Assembly: GCA_025765595.1 (NCBI GenBank)
Contig: JAIVFH010000179.1
Coordinates: 1-55,621 of the forward strand
From: Obelidium mucronatum
Taxonomy: Eukaryota > Chytridiomycota > Chytridiomycetes > Chytridiales > Chytriomycetaceae
Length of the DNA: 55,621 bases
Direction of reading: 5' to 3'
Shown: positions 32,438-41,795 of the stretch, in pieces
Position numbering within the stretch: position 1 is the first letter of the stretch
How the letters are laid out: the number at the start of each line of letters is the position of its first letter
Translations under genes and position numbers: made by a program
Notes under the pieces: generated by a model
What the model was told of the DNA's origin: nothing
The model's database searches: none
What the model saw: only the letters and a program-made list of their open reading frames with translations

Positions 32438-33047
32438 AGCTTGTGATATATAGAAGCAGGACTGACCCTGCGCTGCTCTGATGCTGAGCGATTTGGATTT
32501 TGACTAACTTCCTGTCGGTCGATTACTAGCTTGTTCTTCTTCCGCATTGCCATACTGATGGCTATAGCTTGTTCCTCCTTCTGCAAGCCATCCACATCAG
32601 CGGTTGCTGCGGGAGTACGTTGCACTGCTGGTGAGTCCATTACTGTTGGCAGGCCAACTTCTTCGGTGGTCGCTTCTTCAGGTGACGCACTGTTTTCCAC
32701 TCTTTGAATACCATTAAAAACTAGTCAGATCAGTAACTACCTTGCTGCGACTGGTGATACACAGGATTTGCTGTTGCTTGACGATGGCTCCCTGTTCCCT
32801 TTTTAAGGGTTTCGGCATATGTAAAACATGAGTTGTGGCACTTACAATGTGTTAGTCGCGGCAATATCATTAACTGTTGCTTCCAACGTTTCCTTAGCTC
32901 CGTTGTGTTCGGATCCGCAGGGGGAGCTTTGAGTGGCTGCGTGCATGTTCGTTTTTTTGCAACTGAAATTAAACAATTTTTCTTGGTGCTTGGTTCATGC
33001 TTGGGGGCGGGCGGGGAAATCTTCGGCATCTTCGGCTTGACAGGCAA
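32434..33047 (-). CDS. Two-exon gene, 190 aa, basic low-complexity protein
   Basis: Model: exon 1 33047-32741, a 41-nt intron 32740-32700 (donor GTAGTTAC, acceptor AAAGAG), exon 2 32699-32434. The total is 573 nt, 191 codons including the stop. It starts MPVKPKMPKISPPAPKHEPS and continues with a basic segment (TTELRKRWKQQLMILPRLTH), a small CKCHNSC cluster, an acidic part and a final helix ISMAMRKKNKLVIDRQEV. The stop codon overlaps the ATG of the downstream 292-aa gene as ATGA. No family recognised. The intron is short, so a frameshifted single exon is the alternative. Confidence 0.45.
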
Positions 33048-33122
33048 GGACTATATAACACCTCTCAATTCCCCTCCTTTCCACCCTAAATCCAATACCC
33101 TTACTCTTCAATCGTACTCGGA

Positions 33123-34264
33123 ATGCTTGGAAACAACTGGGATGAAACACCAAGAAAAGCCCCTGCTGACGAAACCAACCCAACTCTGAAGGACTTCTTA
33201 GATGGCAGTTCTTATGCTATCTGACTCCCTCGAAACCTTGAAGAGGTCATCAGTTTGCTGGAGTCAAAAGCTGGTGTTGTTAAAAACGGATTGGGAATTC
33301 GAGACCTTGCTCGAAGTGAGGAATGTTATGGGCGGCACTTCTTCTCCGATCCAGGTAGCCTTTTTCTGTTTATCGTTTTTAATGCTGATGACTCTTTCCT
33401 TCCAATAATCCACTATTATTGGACACTTTGCCTCTGATCAAGGTGAACATTTATTTTCCATTATTCTTTGTATTGGTTTTTTTCTAATATCACACTCCTT
33501 CCAATAATTCTTGCATATTGTATACTCATTAATCTTAGCTGGATACCATCTGTCTGTGCAAGTAGTAGGCAGTCAGCCTTTGCCAGCTGCATTCCTGTTC
33601 CCCTGCGAGGTCTTGAATCACAGTGATGGTGTTTTTCATGCACCTGTTCCAAATGCTAGCTTCCTCGTTGCAAGCATTTACTGCCGGTCTCTCCTGGATT
33701 CTGAATCTACCAATGGTCTCCTCTCTTTCCTTCAAAAGTGTCGTGGGAGAGACTTGAATGGCGGTATGGGGCCTTGGATTATCCCAAAGTCCTTTGACTT
33801 TGGTTTCACTGACTCTGGAACTCCTTGGATTTGTTTCACCAGAACATATTGTATGCTTCTTTATTTTTCCCCTTTCTTTCTCATGTTACATTCATAGTAA
33901 ACATATGCTTTTAGGGCTACCTTCCGCCACTCCTTTCACTCCAACCAGAGTGTACAGAACTCCCAGTAAACCAAAGCCGGCTCCCGCCAACAGATCTTAC
34001 CAGCTTTCAAGGGAAGGAATTCCTTACATTCCTATCTACGACTGCCAAACAAAGACTTTTGACTTGAAGAATCTTCAACACAACAAGGTTGCGTCTTTGG
34101 CTCCTGGTGACAAGGTCTTAGTGTCAGCCACGGTGAAATTCGAAAAGACAGGGGAAGTTTCTCTTAATCCTGTGTTTGTTGCTCTCTTTGAACGTGGAAA
34201 TGGAGGTGACAACCAAGTTGTCTTTGGAAAGAAGGAAATGGTTGGAAAGGCCGATGATTGGTGA
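33123..34264 (+). pseudogene. Uncharacterised + strand spliced gene, one in-frame stop
   Basis: The start is MLGNNWDETPRKAPADETNP, an in-frame TGA follows SSYAI at about 33230, and the same frame continues LPRNLEEVISLLESKAGVV. Intron 1 is 33355-33538 and restores DPAGYHLSVQVVGSQPLPAA. Intron 2 is 33851-33914 (GTATGC...TTTTAG) and leads to PSATPFTPTRVYRTPSKPKP. The C-terminal part, YIPIYDCQTKTFDLKNLQHN then SLAPGDKVLVSATVKFEK and SLNPVFVALFERG, looks beta-rich. I do not recognise it. It is divergent from the - strand genes to its left, with about 75 bp between starts, so they may share a promoter region. The TGA may be a sequencing or real mutation. Confidence 0.45.
33355..33538 (+). other. 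184-nt intron with a TCCAATAAT hairpin
   Basis: Donor GTAGCC, acceptor AATCTTAG. TCCAATAAT and ATTATTGGA at 33401-33423 pair over 9 bp with a 5-nt loop. A second half-copy CCAATAATTC lies near 33500. This is the only + strand gene here with the same motif. Confidence 0.6.
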
Positions 34265-34414
34265 ACCTTTTTTTTTTTTTTGCATGCTTTATTTATTATT
34301 TTTACTTGCATCCAAAAATGTGGAATATTGGATGGCATATCTATTGTGTACTATTAGTGAGTTGCTGTGCCACCAAATGTCGCCGTACAGAGAAAAAGGG
34401 GTACTAGCTTTTAG

Positions 34415-35206
34415 CTAGCTAGCTAAAAAGGATCTTGGCTTGAGGACAGCTGTTTTTGGCACTGGCTTGGAACTGGAATCAGCTGTCTTGTCTGCTGTCT
34501 TGGGAGCTGGCATTGCCTTGGACACTTTGGGAGCTGGCATTGCCTTGGACACTTTGGAAGCTGAAGTAGCCATGGGAACAGTAGTGGCCTTGGAACCAGA
34601 AGTGGTACTCTTTGGGGAACCAGATTGAGAAGCAGGAGTAGTATTTTTAGCAGTGTTGTGAACTGTAGTAGCCTTGGGATCTGTAGTGGCCTTGGAAGCA
34701 GAACTTGTCAAAGTCTTGGGGGAAACAGATGGGGGTCCAGAAGCAGTCTTGCCAGCACCAGGAGTAGTCTTAGCAGGACCAGGAAATCGTGGAATCGGAA
34801 GAAGAACCAGCTTGCTTGGTTGGTGTTCCTATCACATTATTGAATAAAATATTTGTAATTCAATCAAAAAAATGAGACTATAAATACCCAAACCAATTGG
34901 ATCATCAGATCCCAAGAGTGGATATGAAATTTTAGACTTGATAGCTCTTCTAGGCTCGTTTTCTGCAGCAGAGCCTGGAAGCTGGCTGATAGGAGGAATA
35001 TCAGGTTCACTATCAGACCTAACCTCATTAGCAGCCTGTTGTCTTGCGGCACGAGCAGTAGCCTTCTTGGCAATCTTGGTGGCATTGGTGGTGTCAGCAG
35101 GAGTAGGAGCCAGGGGGGTGGGACTCAATTTGGTGGATTGGAAGATTTCCATATCCAAAAATAGCGAGAGATCCAGCCCCCACCAGCCCAACGTTGCATC
35201 TGCCAC
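34415..35206 (-). CDS. Low-complexity Ser/Thr/Lys-rich protein with short repeats
   Basis: The N-terminal exon (about 34888-35206) starts MADATLGWWGLDLSLFLDME and contains an Ala/Lys-rich helix (TKIAKKATARAARQQAANEV) and an acidic part. An intron starting GTATTTATAG leads to a second part with PIPRFPGPAKTTPGAGKTAS and SKATTDPKATTVHNTAKNTT, plus a perfect internal repeat SKVSKAMPAPKVSKAMPAPK before the stop. The exact splice join is uncertain, because the simplest one changes frame. The composition suggests a disordered, perhaps nuclear protein. No family recognised. Confidence 0.4.
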
Positions 35207-36339
35207 CAGCTGCTTCCAGATGCAGCAGAGTTAAAAATTCCTATCTACAATGCTATGACAATATATCCTGTGTCAAGGAGCCCGTTTTGCTATTAAAAGT
35301 AAGTGTCTCCACAGCGGCAAGACAGATCCAAATCCTAGGCCTTGGCTTCGTCAACCATGCTCTCTTCAAAAATCATCCTCAAACCATTTGGTTGGTTCAT
35401 GGTATGGGTGTTATCCCTTGAATCCCCCCTGCTACTTCTGTGACTTTTTTTTGCTCTGGTGCACCAACTGCGCCTCATCCATCCTATTTTTTTTCTAACA
35501 CTTATTCCATCAATTTTGAAACGTTTTAAACTCTTCTGATTTTTCCCTGATTTTTTCATGATTTTTTCCTATTTATTTATTGGTGTGACTTTGTTGTTGT
35601 TTTTCTCCAAAAAAAATCAGAAACTGTGAAGCAGCAACAAATAAAACTATTTAGTAAACCACATATCCGCTTTTACTTCCTGCAATAATAGAGTAGCATT
35701 AATCACCAATTATGTACTTATGAATTTAACTATCCACACTTCATTCTATGTTGTGCAACTGATTGGCGTGTTTTATCTTATTCTGAAGTATTCTCTCAAA
35801 CAACATGGTAGTGGGTTGGTTACGTAATGGTGAGGTCACAGATGAATCTGGGGTTCAAAACCAGCTTCTGGCAGTAATTTTCTCTCATCCAAGTTCTAAT
35901 AACTGTGTGTCTGCCCAACTGTTTTCGTATTGACTGCATTTTTATATTGACTACCTTTTTCTATGTGGTTGTGAGAATAATAAATGTTAGTACAGTGGTT
36001 TGAAGTGTCTGGGGTTTAATCCCTACTTTGGCATCATATTTGCTACTCTGCAGTGATTTCCACCTCCATTCTTCCCCAAGTAAGGTAACAGACTTGTGAC
36101 TCTCAATTTCCATTGATTTTTTACAGTTTCCGTAATGCCTGCCTTGATGTAACGTCTGGTGACCAGCCATAAGCCCTCACTGTAACGTTACAACTAACCA
36201 ATTTTTCATGGGCTTTTTTTTCAGAAAAAAGCCGAGTGTCTGAGTCCCACCCCCCTGAGTAGGAGCAAAAACAACATGGTACTTGTTGTTTGAAACTTTT
36301 CTAGCTAAAAGAAAAAAATAATAAAATAGAACATTAAAG
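35207..36339. other. Noncoding stretch with repeat pieces
   Basis: No gene supported. 35440-35600 is a diverged copy of the repeat at 19023-19180. 35808-35880 and 35995-36040 have tRNA-like B boxes. A short frame at 35208-35420 (AELKIPIYNAM) may be an exon scrap, but nothing follows it. Confidence 0.5.
35808..35880 (+). repeat. tRNA-derived SINE-like head
   Basis: TGGTTACGTAATGGTGAGG resembles an A box region, and GGTTCAAAACC, 40 nt later, resembles a B box with a weak T stem. A second B-box-like GGTTTAATCCC lies at about 36012, so two heads may sit in tandem. No foldable acceptor stem, so no tRNA gene is called. Confidence 0.3.
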
Positions 36340-36510
36340 GGCTGTAATTGTGCTCCTAATTGCGCTCCGAATCAGCTCCCAATAGCGCTCCTAATAGCAC
36401 TCCTAATCGCGCTCCGAATCGTTTCCTAATCGTGCTCCGATTTGTTTCCTAATTGTGCTCCACATCGTGCTCCGAATCAGATTCGCGAATCGGATCGCGA
36501 ATCGGAGACA
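36340..36510. repeat. Degenerate array of GCTCCTAAT/GCTCCGAATCG units
   Basis: About ten units of 12-14 bp (GCTCCTAATTGC, GCTCCGAATCAG, GCTCCCAATAGC) run from 36350 and end in the perfect palindrome GATTCGCGAATC followed by GGATCGCGAATCGGAG. Related words recur at 38350-38465 and, weakly, at 39690-39740. Confidence 0.7.
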
Positions 36511-37172
36511 AATATCGCATCACACCAAAATGAATCAGACTCACCATATATGTATTTTGCCAGCGCCGTTATGTGTTCCTCATCATTTTCGGAACAATTT
36601 CCATTTATATCCAAGATCCCACTGAAGCAGAGGTCCTTCAGTGCTGTTAAATCCTGGTTTGTGTCTTTGATCCACTTGTACACTTCTGCCTGGGATTTGT
36701 TCTTCAGCCCAGGGATGTGGACTGTACATTTGGTTTTATCCAAAAACACTAGCTTCAATGTGTTGTTGGAGTTGATGTATCTGTTGTGGTTGAGAGTGGT
36801 GTGTCAGCAATCACCTGTCAAACACAAACAAATAAACCCAGACCTCAACATCTTATCCAGTGCCTCAGTGGCCTCCTCTACAAGCTCTTTAGGAGACCCT
36901 TTGGTTTCCATGACTCTTTGGTGCAGGTCAGGACAGAGCTCTTTGGTGACTTCTCGCAGATCACTCCACAGGATGAAGATGGTCTTCTTGTCATCCAAGG
37001 TCTTGTAAGGAGCCTGTTTCCACAAGCCATTCTTGATCTCATCGAAAGAGAACTGGATGGACAGTCTGTTTGGGTCGTTGCTGACTCTGAGGGATGGCAG
37101 TGTACCTGGCAGTGGTGGTGGTGATTGCATGTGGAAAAAACTATGCCGAAAAAATGAAAATCCCTGCCTCAC
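36477..37172 (-). CDS. Uncharacterised - strand gene next to the KDZ locus, partial
   Basis: Two minus-strand frames look like real protein. 36804-37172 holds NDPNRLSIQFSFDEIKNGLW, TIFILWSDLREVTKELCPDL and EELVEEATEALDK-like helix. 36477-36758 holds KLVFLDKTKCTVHIPGLKNK, VYKWIKDTNQDLTALKDLCF and a Glu/Asp-rich segment. A short intron between them is likely. The C-terminal end runs into the GCTCCGAATCG array (SDSRSDSRI), so that tail is probably not genuine. No family recognised. It overlaps the first 79 bases of the + strand KDZ frame head to head, suggesting divergent expression from one element. Confidence 0.4.
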
Positions 37173-37576
37173 ATGTCAAGATGGAAGCTCAGCTGGAGTT
37201 TTCAATCTACGGCAGTTTTGAAAAGACTTACAACAAGACACTCCGTTTGCGGGATTTCATTCAGCTTATTGCTACTTCTTTTGGCGTTCCCATCCAGGCA
37301 GCCAAACAAACAGCAGAGGCTGTGCTTGATTCAAGAATTCACGAAACAATTACCCCAAATGTACCTATTATCCTGTCAGCCTTTACATACTGCATCAAGT
37401 GTCAGAGCCATCTAAAGATTGGGAGATGGCAAGAAGTCACAATCTTGGATGCAGATTCAGCTAAATCGGGTCTTCTGTACAAATCCAGCTGTGTGAATTT
37501 GAGCTGCAGTATTCAGTTGTATGATGTTGATTCAGTGTCAGAGATTACCAATGGAAACAGCACCATAGAACATTAA
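37094..37576 (+). pseudogene. KDZ transposase copy 2, N-terminal part with CxC5-like cluster
   Basis: The start may be at 37094 or, more likely, at MKIPASHVKMEAQLEFSIYG (about 37154). The segment YCIKCQSHLKIGRW followed by YKSSCVNLSCSIQLYDVD has the CxxC...C-x4-C arrangement of the CxC5-like cysteine cluster found at the N terminus of many fungal KDZ transposases. RLRDFIQLIATSFGVPIQAA before it is helical. The frame stops at 37576, shortly before a Helitron-like insertion (37632), and the next KDZ domain lies beyond that insertion. KDZ enzymes are RNase H-fold DDE-type DNA transposases. Confidence 0.6.
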
Positions 37577-37631
37577 CCAATGAATACAATCAGAAAGCAA
37601 AAAGTCATTGGAATCAATTCTAAATACTACA

Positions 37632-38282
37632 CTAGAGACATACGCTCAGTCACTTTGCTTCTTCGCAGTGCAGGTTGCAAATCCAGAGGAATTAGGTCTT
37701 TATGTGATTTCAACACTGGAAGCAGAAAATTTCATTAAGGGAATTTTTTTGTGAGACTCTTCCAGAATTGCCAGAAGATTTAAGTTATTGATTGCCAGAA
37801 CATTTAAAGTAGCTACTTTCTTTGTTTCCAAAAATCTACAGAAGATACCCAACAAGCCAAACAATAATGCCAACAGCCCTATTGACACTTGTGTTGGTTG
37901 GTGGTATGCAGGAAAGGATGAACACCTTAGACAATGTTGTGGCTTCAAGAAATCAACAGCTAATGTGTAAAATAAAGTGTAACATGATCATTCAGGTCAA
38001 AACGCCTTCTTACAAAAGTTGAACCTTGATGTATTGTGTGGGAGTGCCTAATGGAACATGGAGCAACTTTGTTTCCCAGTCATATTTTCTTGATATTGAC
38101 AGTGAAATAACAGCTTGAACTTGCTGATTTTCTAAAAATAGAACTATTTAGAAACCTCTTTTTAGCACTCAAACCATTTCAACACAGTAGCAACACCTTT
38201 TCTATCAATAGAACTACAAGGAATTGGCCTTCAACCCCCTCAAACTCCCCCTTAACATGACAGGTTGACAAGCAACCTGCAA
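37632..38282 (-). mobile_element. Helitron-like element, 651 bp, inserted in KDZ copy 2
   Basis: On the minus strand the 5' end TTGCAGGTTGCTTGTCAACC starts at 38282. The 3' end has GCAACCTGCACTGCGAAG and terminates GTCTCTAG at 37632, followed by T. Length and internal order match the 656-bp copy at 45119-45774. There is no coding capacity and no target-site duplication. Confidence 0.85.
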
Positions 38283-38349
38283 TGACTGTTGCATTTGCAA
38301 ATTTGTGGCTGAAGAATGTGCCGTCAGTAATGCTGTAAGTGTTGTTTTT

Positions 38350-38465
38350 AATGGCGACCGATTTGGGTGCTCCGATTCGCGGCCGATTCGGCTCCGAATT
38401 GCAGGCCGAGCCGAATTGTCCGCGAATAGGAGCAGGAATCGGAGCCCTATTCGGAGCCTTGCCAT
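38350..38465. repeat. CGATTCGG/GAATCGGAGC oligonucleotide cluster
   Basis: A run of related words: GCTCCGATTCGCGGCCGATT, GGCTCCGAATTG, GGCCGAGCCGAATTG, GGAGCAGGAATCGGAGCC and TATTCGGAGCC. It shares the GCTCCGAATCG core with the array at 36340-36510 and lies between the CxC5 and CxC6 coding parts of KDZ copy 2. Confidence 0.6.
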
Positions 38466-38578
38466 TAGGAGAGTTTGCCTTCTTTGCCATTTATTGACAG
38501 ACTGTTCTGCTATTTAGATGCAAAATGTATACTCTGCAGAATGCATACCATTCTGCTTTTCCTTCTGTTTCATAAGAT

Positions 38579-39544
38579 TTGCGGTTGGCAATGAAGGAAT
38601 ATGTGGAGTGGATGAATGCGCACTTTGCAGTAAAATGGAAACATTCATGTGGAGAATGTCATGTTGTTGATAGCAAAGGCCAGGAGTATAGTGCGGCAGT
38701 GATGGATGGAAAAGTGATGGGGCACTTGCTGTGCAGAGTGATTGGATACAATTCGGACATCATTGGGATCAATACAAAATTCTGTATCAATCATGCAGGA
38801 TTGAAGGGGAAATGCATCATTTCAGGATGTGGGAATCAAAAACGAGAACGTGAGAACTCTTTTGATTACCAACCGCTGTCGTGCAAGGAAGCAGAACATA
38901 TGGAGGCGGTGCAAAAATTCTTCTCAGACCCATCAACAACAAGTGAAAAAACTGCAAAGAAGTATGGAGGAAAGACACAAATGTCAGTGGGGCATGTGAA
39001 GGATGATGAGCCCATTTGACAGATTCCTGCCAGGGTTGTGTGGAGCTGTGGGCACATTATGGACATTGGGAAGATGTACTCGTTTGAGTCCAACAAGTTT
39101 ATCACAGGATTTCTTTGTCAAACATTCATGAGGCTGGATGAGTATCCTACATTCATGTTTTATGACAAAGCGTGTGTTTTTGTCAGGACTTTGAAAAACG
39201 GCGCTCAGCAAAACAAGCTGCTCCACAAGTAAGGATGTATTTGCTATGATAGAATCTAACTTCTGTGCTTATGATGCTATACCAAAAAATCATCTGGGTT
39301 GTTGACAGATTTCACTTCAGAAACCATAGTCGTCGAGACAGATTCTGCATGGAATTGTGACGCTAGGTCTTTTGCTAGGCTATACCAAGGAAACAAGCCT
39401 TTATTCAACACATCAGCAGCAGAACAGTGTGCTGGATGGTTTGAAAAAATGGGACACATTTTGCGATATTTGGACCCTCTTCAGGCAGACTTTTTTTTGT
39501 TCTGCATGGTGGACATGAGAAATGAGCATCTTAGCAAATGTTAG
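38579..39544 (+). pseudogene. KDZ transposase copy 2, CxC6-like cluster and catalytic region
   Basis: 38579-39019 has HSCGECHVVDSKG, AAVMDGKVMGHLLC, NTKFCINHAGLKGKCIISGC and CKEAEHMEA. This is a Cys/His pattern like the CxC6 cluster associated with KDZ transposases. A TGA at 39017 is followed in frame by IPARVVWSCGHIMDIGKMYS, FITGFLCQTFMRLDEYPTFM and YDKACVFVRTLKNG, the YD-x-AC block. KIIWVVDRFHFRNHSRRDRF (about 39280) and, one frame on, EQCAGWFEKMGHILRYLDPL and FFLFCMVDMRNEHL complete the typical KDZ end. At least one stop and one frameshift break it. It preserves the uninterrupted target site (38656/38657) of the Helitron in copy 1. Confidence 0.75.
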
Positions 39545-39784
39545 TAGCCAGAGGGTTATTTTAAAAAATTGATAAATTTTTAAAATAATATCATAAAATT
39601 CTGAAATTTAATTTTTTTTCAGATGGTTTGTAATTTTTGGGAATTTTTTTAGAGTGTTTTGCAGTTGACAGTTATTTTCATAGGATGTTAAGTCCTAGTC
39701 GGTCGTCCTAATTGGACTGAGTAGCTCCTAATAGGACAATGCTCAAATTGCAGGAAAAAGTTGTTTCCTCCAAATGAGAAGTGA
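39545..39784. other. Short noncoding stretch
   Basis: AT-rich DNA followed at 39690-39740 by TCCTAATTGGAC, CTCCTAATAGGAC and similar words that weakly recall the GCTCCTAAT array. No gene seen. Confidence 0.5.
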
Positions 39785-40122
39785 TTAGGAAAGAGTTTCA
39801 CCTGGTTTGGTTCTTATTTGGCTTTTTTTCCCAGTGTAATTCTTGTTATGTTGCTCCATTTCATAGGTTACAGGAGTTACAGGTCCCTTTCCTTCCTTGT
39901 CTTTTAGTGTAGCTTTCTTGGCTGTAGTTGTTGGTGTTGTGGTCAGGTTGTTTCCTATGGGGATTTCCAGGGAGTTTCTCTTCGTGGTTTTGTCTTTGGT
40001 ATCTCTTTCTTTGTCCCTTGCAGTTGTCCGTTTGGGCGTTATGTTCTCTTTGTTCTCTATGTTCCTCTCTACCATTTCTTCACTGGTGTGTGTCGCTTCC
40101 TCCATTTTGCAAGATTTTGTTA
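39785..40122 (-). pseudogene. LINE remnant E, ORF2 N-terminal linker (downstream part)
   Basis: A 106-codon minus-strand frame, Lys/Thr/Glu-rich, beginning MEEATHTSEEMVERNIENKE. Composition and position fit the linker before the endonuclease in ORF2 of this LINE family (compare LINE D, about 51200-51480). It continues the remnant at 41796-42216 once the Helitron pair 40123-41795 is removed. Confidence 0.55.
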
Positions 40123-40149
40123 TTGCAGGTTGCTTGTCAACCTGTCATG

Positions 40150-40869
40150 TTGCAGGTTGCTTGTCAACCTGTCATGTTGAAGGGGAGTTTGAGGGGGTTA
40201 GAGGCCAATTCCTTGTAGTTCTATTTATAGAAAAGTTTTTCCTACCTTGTTCAAAAGGCTTGAGGGTAATGAAGGGGTTTGCTAATTGTTCGATTTTTAG
40301 AAATGGACATGTTCAAGCTGTTGCTTCCCTAGCAAGTAAAGAAAAATTGACTTGGAAACCAAAGTAACTCCAGACAACACAACTGTCTCAAGAAGTGACT
40401 TGGAAACCAAAGTCGCTCTATGTTCCATTAATCTCTCCCAGTTCACCCATGAACGTTCAACTGTCTCAAGTAGGGTTTTTTTAAAGTTTTAAATATTCAC
40501 TTTTCCGGCTGTCCGGTCACTTCAAGTGGTTTTCACCTAAGTAACACCAACTAACACACAAAATTTAATTATGGAAGCTCCAAACAACAGAAGACAAAAA
40601 GAAGCAGCTCAAGGCCAGACAATTCAGAGAATCTGTTTGACATCCTCTTTTTATTATTCATCAAGAGTTCAAATAGCTAGCTCATCAGAGTTCTTTTGGC
40701 AAGCTTTAAATTTTCTGGCAATCAAAATAAGAAGGCTGACAACAAAGTCCTTGACGCAAACACCACCTAGAAAGAAATTTCTGCCCATAGGTATTGAAAT
40801 CCTATAAAAACCAAATGGATTTGCAACCTGCGCTGCGAAGAAGCAAAGTGACTGAGCGTATGTCTCTAG
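40150..40869 (+). mobile_element. Helitron-like element, inner copy, 720 bp
   Basis: Complete copy from TTGCAGGTTGCTTGTCAACC at 40150 to GTCTCTAG at 40869, inserted after base 27 of the outer element (CATG|TTAAGG). The following base is again T. Its 3' half is almost identical to 8966-9211. Confidence 0.85.
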
Positions 40870-41000
40870 TTAAGGGGGAGTTTGAGGGGGTTGGAGGCCA
40901 ATTCCTTGTAGTTCTATTTATAGAAAAGATGTTCCTACTTTGTTCAAATGGTTTGAGGTTTAAGAAGGGGGTTTTCAATAGTTCTATTTTTAGAAATTGG

Positions 41001-41399
41001 ACATGTTCAAGCTGTTGCTTCCCTGGCAATTAAAGAAAAATTGACTTGTAAACCAAAGTAACTCCAGACAACACATAAGTCTCAAGAAGGGTTTTTTGAC
41101 CTGAGTAATCATGTTTTACTTATTTAATTTCAGACATGTTCAAGCTGTTGCTTCCCTGGCAATTAAAGAAAAATTGAATTGTAAACCAAAGTAACTCCAG
41201 ACAACACATAAGTCTCAAGAAGGGTTTTTTGACCTGAGTAATCATGTTTTACTTATTTAATTTCAGACATGTTCAAGCTGTTGCTTCCCTGGCAATTAAA
41301 GAAAAATTGACTTGTAAACCAAAGTAACTCCAGACAACACATAAGTCTCAAGAAGGGTTTTTTGACCTGAGTAATCATGTTTTACTTATTTAATTTTCT
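41001..41399 (+). repeat. 133-bp tandem repeat, three copies
   Basis: Units start at 41001, 41134 and 41267 with ACATGTTCAAGCTGTTGCTT and end in TTTACTTATTTAATTT. They are nearly identical. The same sequence occurs once per 339-bp unit in the element at 22746-24112, in the opposite orientation. Confidence 0.9.
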
Positions 41400-41795
41400 A
41401 GCTGCTGTCATGTCATGCTTGTCCATCTGAAAAGGAGAATAAGCTTTCCTCTAATTGATTTCATCAACTAACACAAATAATGGAAGCTCTTAAAGAAGGC
41501 AAAATAAGAAGTGGCTCAAGGCCAGATTGAAAGGATTGTAGGCAGACTCATGATGAGAATCTATCTGCCTTTGGCTTGTTTGACGTCTTCTGGTTATCCC
41601 CCAAGATTTAAACTTTTGAAACAAAGAAGACAGCCTCTTCTAATTTTCTGGCAATCAAAATAAAAATTCTGACTAATTTCAAACACCCTAAAAAAATTTT
41701 CTGCTTACAAGTGTTGCAATCCCATAGAGCCCTAATTTCTCTGGAGTCGCAACCTGCACTGCGAAGAAGCAAAGCAACTGAGCGTATGTCTCTAG

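Larger units (their letters stand above)
40123..41795 (+). mobile_element. Helitron-like element, outer copy of a nested pair
   Basis: The first 27 bases (40123-40149) are the 5' terminus TTGCAGGTTGCTTGTCAACC...CATG. The sequence expected next, TTAAGGGGGAGTTTGAGGGG, resumes only at 40870. The 3' end has GCAACCTGCACTGCGAAGAA and CTAG at 41795, followed by T. The interval 40150-40869 is a second, complete element. Without it the outer copy is 953 bp, enlarged by a 133-bp tandem triplication. Confidence 0.85.

Noticed and set aside
22746..38282. The two - strand Helitron-like ends (22746 and 38282) as the ends of one 15.5-kb autonomous element carrying Rep/helicase
   Set aside because: Each end has its own matching partner nearby (24112 and 37632), giving two short complete elements, and half of a KDZ gene lies between.
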